A stretch of DNA of 64,000 bases from Alphaproteobacteria bacterium (GTDB lineage: Bacteria; Pseudomonadota; Alphaproteobacteria; Bin95). The stretch spans positions 248,001 through 312,000 of the forward strand of contig JACKII010000005.1 of assembly GCA_020638555.1 (NCBI GenBank), read 5' to 3'. Positions 63,762-64,000 of this stretch are shown in pieces. The stretch's first letter is position 1. Each line of letters begins with the position of its first letter. Below the pieces are notes generated by a model, which was not told where the DNA came from, did not search any database, and saw only the letters and a program-made list of their open reading frames with translations. Both the position numbers and the translations under genes were made by a program.

Positions 63762-64000
63762 GCATGACCGTGCAAGACCGCACCCTGAAGGCGCTGTCGC
63801 TCGCCCTCAGCTATCCGAGCCGGGAATGGCAGCAGGCCATGCCGGAGATCGCGGCGGTGGTCGCCGCCGACCGGCGCCTGCGCCCCGGCGTCCGCGCCGG
63901 GCTCGCCCGCCTGTTCGACGAGCTGGCGACCCGGGATCTCTATGACCTGGAAGAGCGGTTCGTGCTGCTGTTCGACCGCTCGCGCACCCTGTCGCTGAAC
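63758..64000 (+). CDS. narJ: Nitrate reductase assembly chaperone NarJ (cut by window edge)
   Basis: The first 81 codons: MSMTVQDRTLKALSLALSYP, then LFDELATRDLYDLEERFVLLFDRSRTLSLN. This matches NarJ/TorD-like chaperones that insert the molybdenum cofactor and Fe-S clusters into NarG. narI is expected beyond the window. Confidence 0.92.
   Translation, partial: MSMTVQDRTLKALSLALSYPSREWQQAMPEIAAVVAADRRLRPGVRAGLARLFDELATRDLYDLEERFVLLFDRSRTLSLN

Overview
The window is a GC-rich bacterial chromosome segment, almost certainly from an alphaproteobacterium and probably of Rhodospirillales type. The evidence is the purC-purS-purQ-purL-bolA-grxD cluster, the DUF1476 gene (the alphaproteobacterial F1-ATPase inhibitor zeta family), a Paracoccus-like NarK1-NarK2 fusion beside a Crp/Fnr regulator and narGHJ, and promoters with TAGGCT-like -10 boxes. 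There are no rRNA genes, phage genes, transposases or CRISPR arrays. One tRNA gene (Val, CAC) is present. No species can be named from the sequence alone.

Layout. 0-2.2 kb: fragment of a FAD monooxygenase, a cupin, a lipoprotein built of glycine heptads, and an SDR. 2.2-4.4 kb: purB and a membrane-anchored nuclease-fold protein. 4.4-7.9 kb (minus): aroQ, an SDR, an IlvD/Edd sugar-acid dehydratase and a DUF1499 protein in one operon. 8-10.3 kb: FkbM methyltransferase, then a eukaryote-type ornithine decarboxylase behind a structured leader. 10.4-12.4 kb: Rieske protein, unknown helical protein and amidohydrolase operon. 12.4-16 kb: a signalling locus (PAS-like protein, GNAT-like protein, soluble histidine kinase) with AT-rich spacers. 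16-20.4 kb: nitroreductase, SpeD-like decarboxylase coupled to a SET-domain protein, universal stress protein, aminotransferase. 20.4-25.7 kb: CoA-binding protein, SDR, acyl-CoA ligase, small dimeric-barrel protein, LLM oxidoreductase. 25.9-33.7 kb: DUF1272, grxD, bolA, purL, purQ, purS, purC, an NRDE protein, DUF1476 and an EmrB/QacA exporter. 34-43 kb: tRNA-Val, DUF3108 protein, B12-radical SAM protein, lepA, GMC oxidoreductase, methylmalonyl-CoA mutase. 43-55 kb: CoA-thioester and aromatic catabolism genes (MmgE/PrpD, IclR, acyl-CoA ligase, MaoC, Rieske oxygenase, RutE-like reductase, class III CoA-transferase, FAH, GST) and a GH46 chitosanase. 54.8-64 kb: nitrate respiration (Crp/Fnr regulator, narK, narG, narH, start of narJ).

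The most unusual signal is not a gene. At least three families of paired-hairpin intergenic elements recur. In each, a left hairpin with a fixed asymmetric loop is followed by a right hairpin with the complementary loop, and stem bases covary between copies. Family 1 (loop GGA / TCC) has six copies. Other points of interest are the SpeD-like/SET pair, the ODC leader, a palindromic IclR operator, paired FNR boxes in the nar spacer, and two four-unit arrays of 16-bp repeats.
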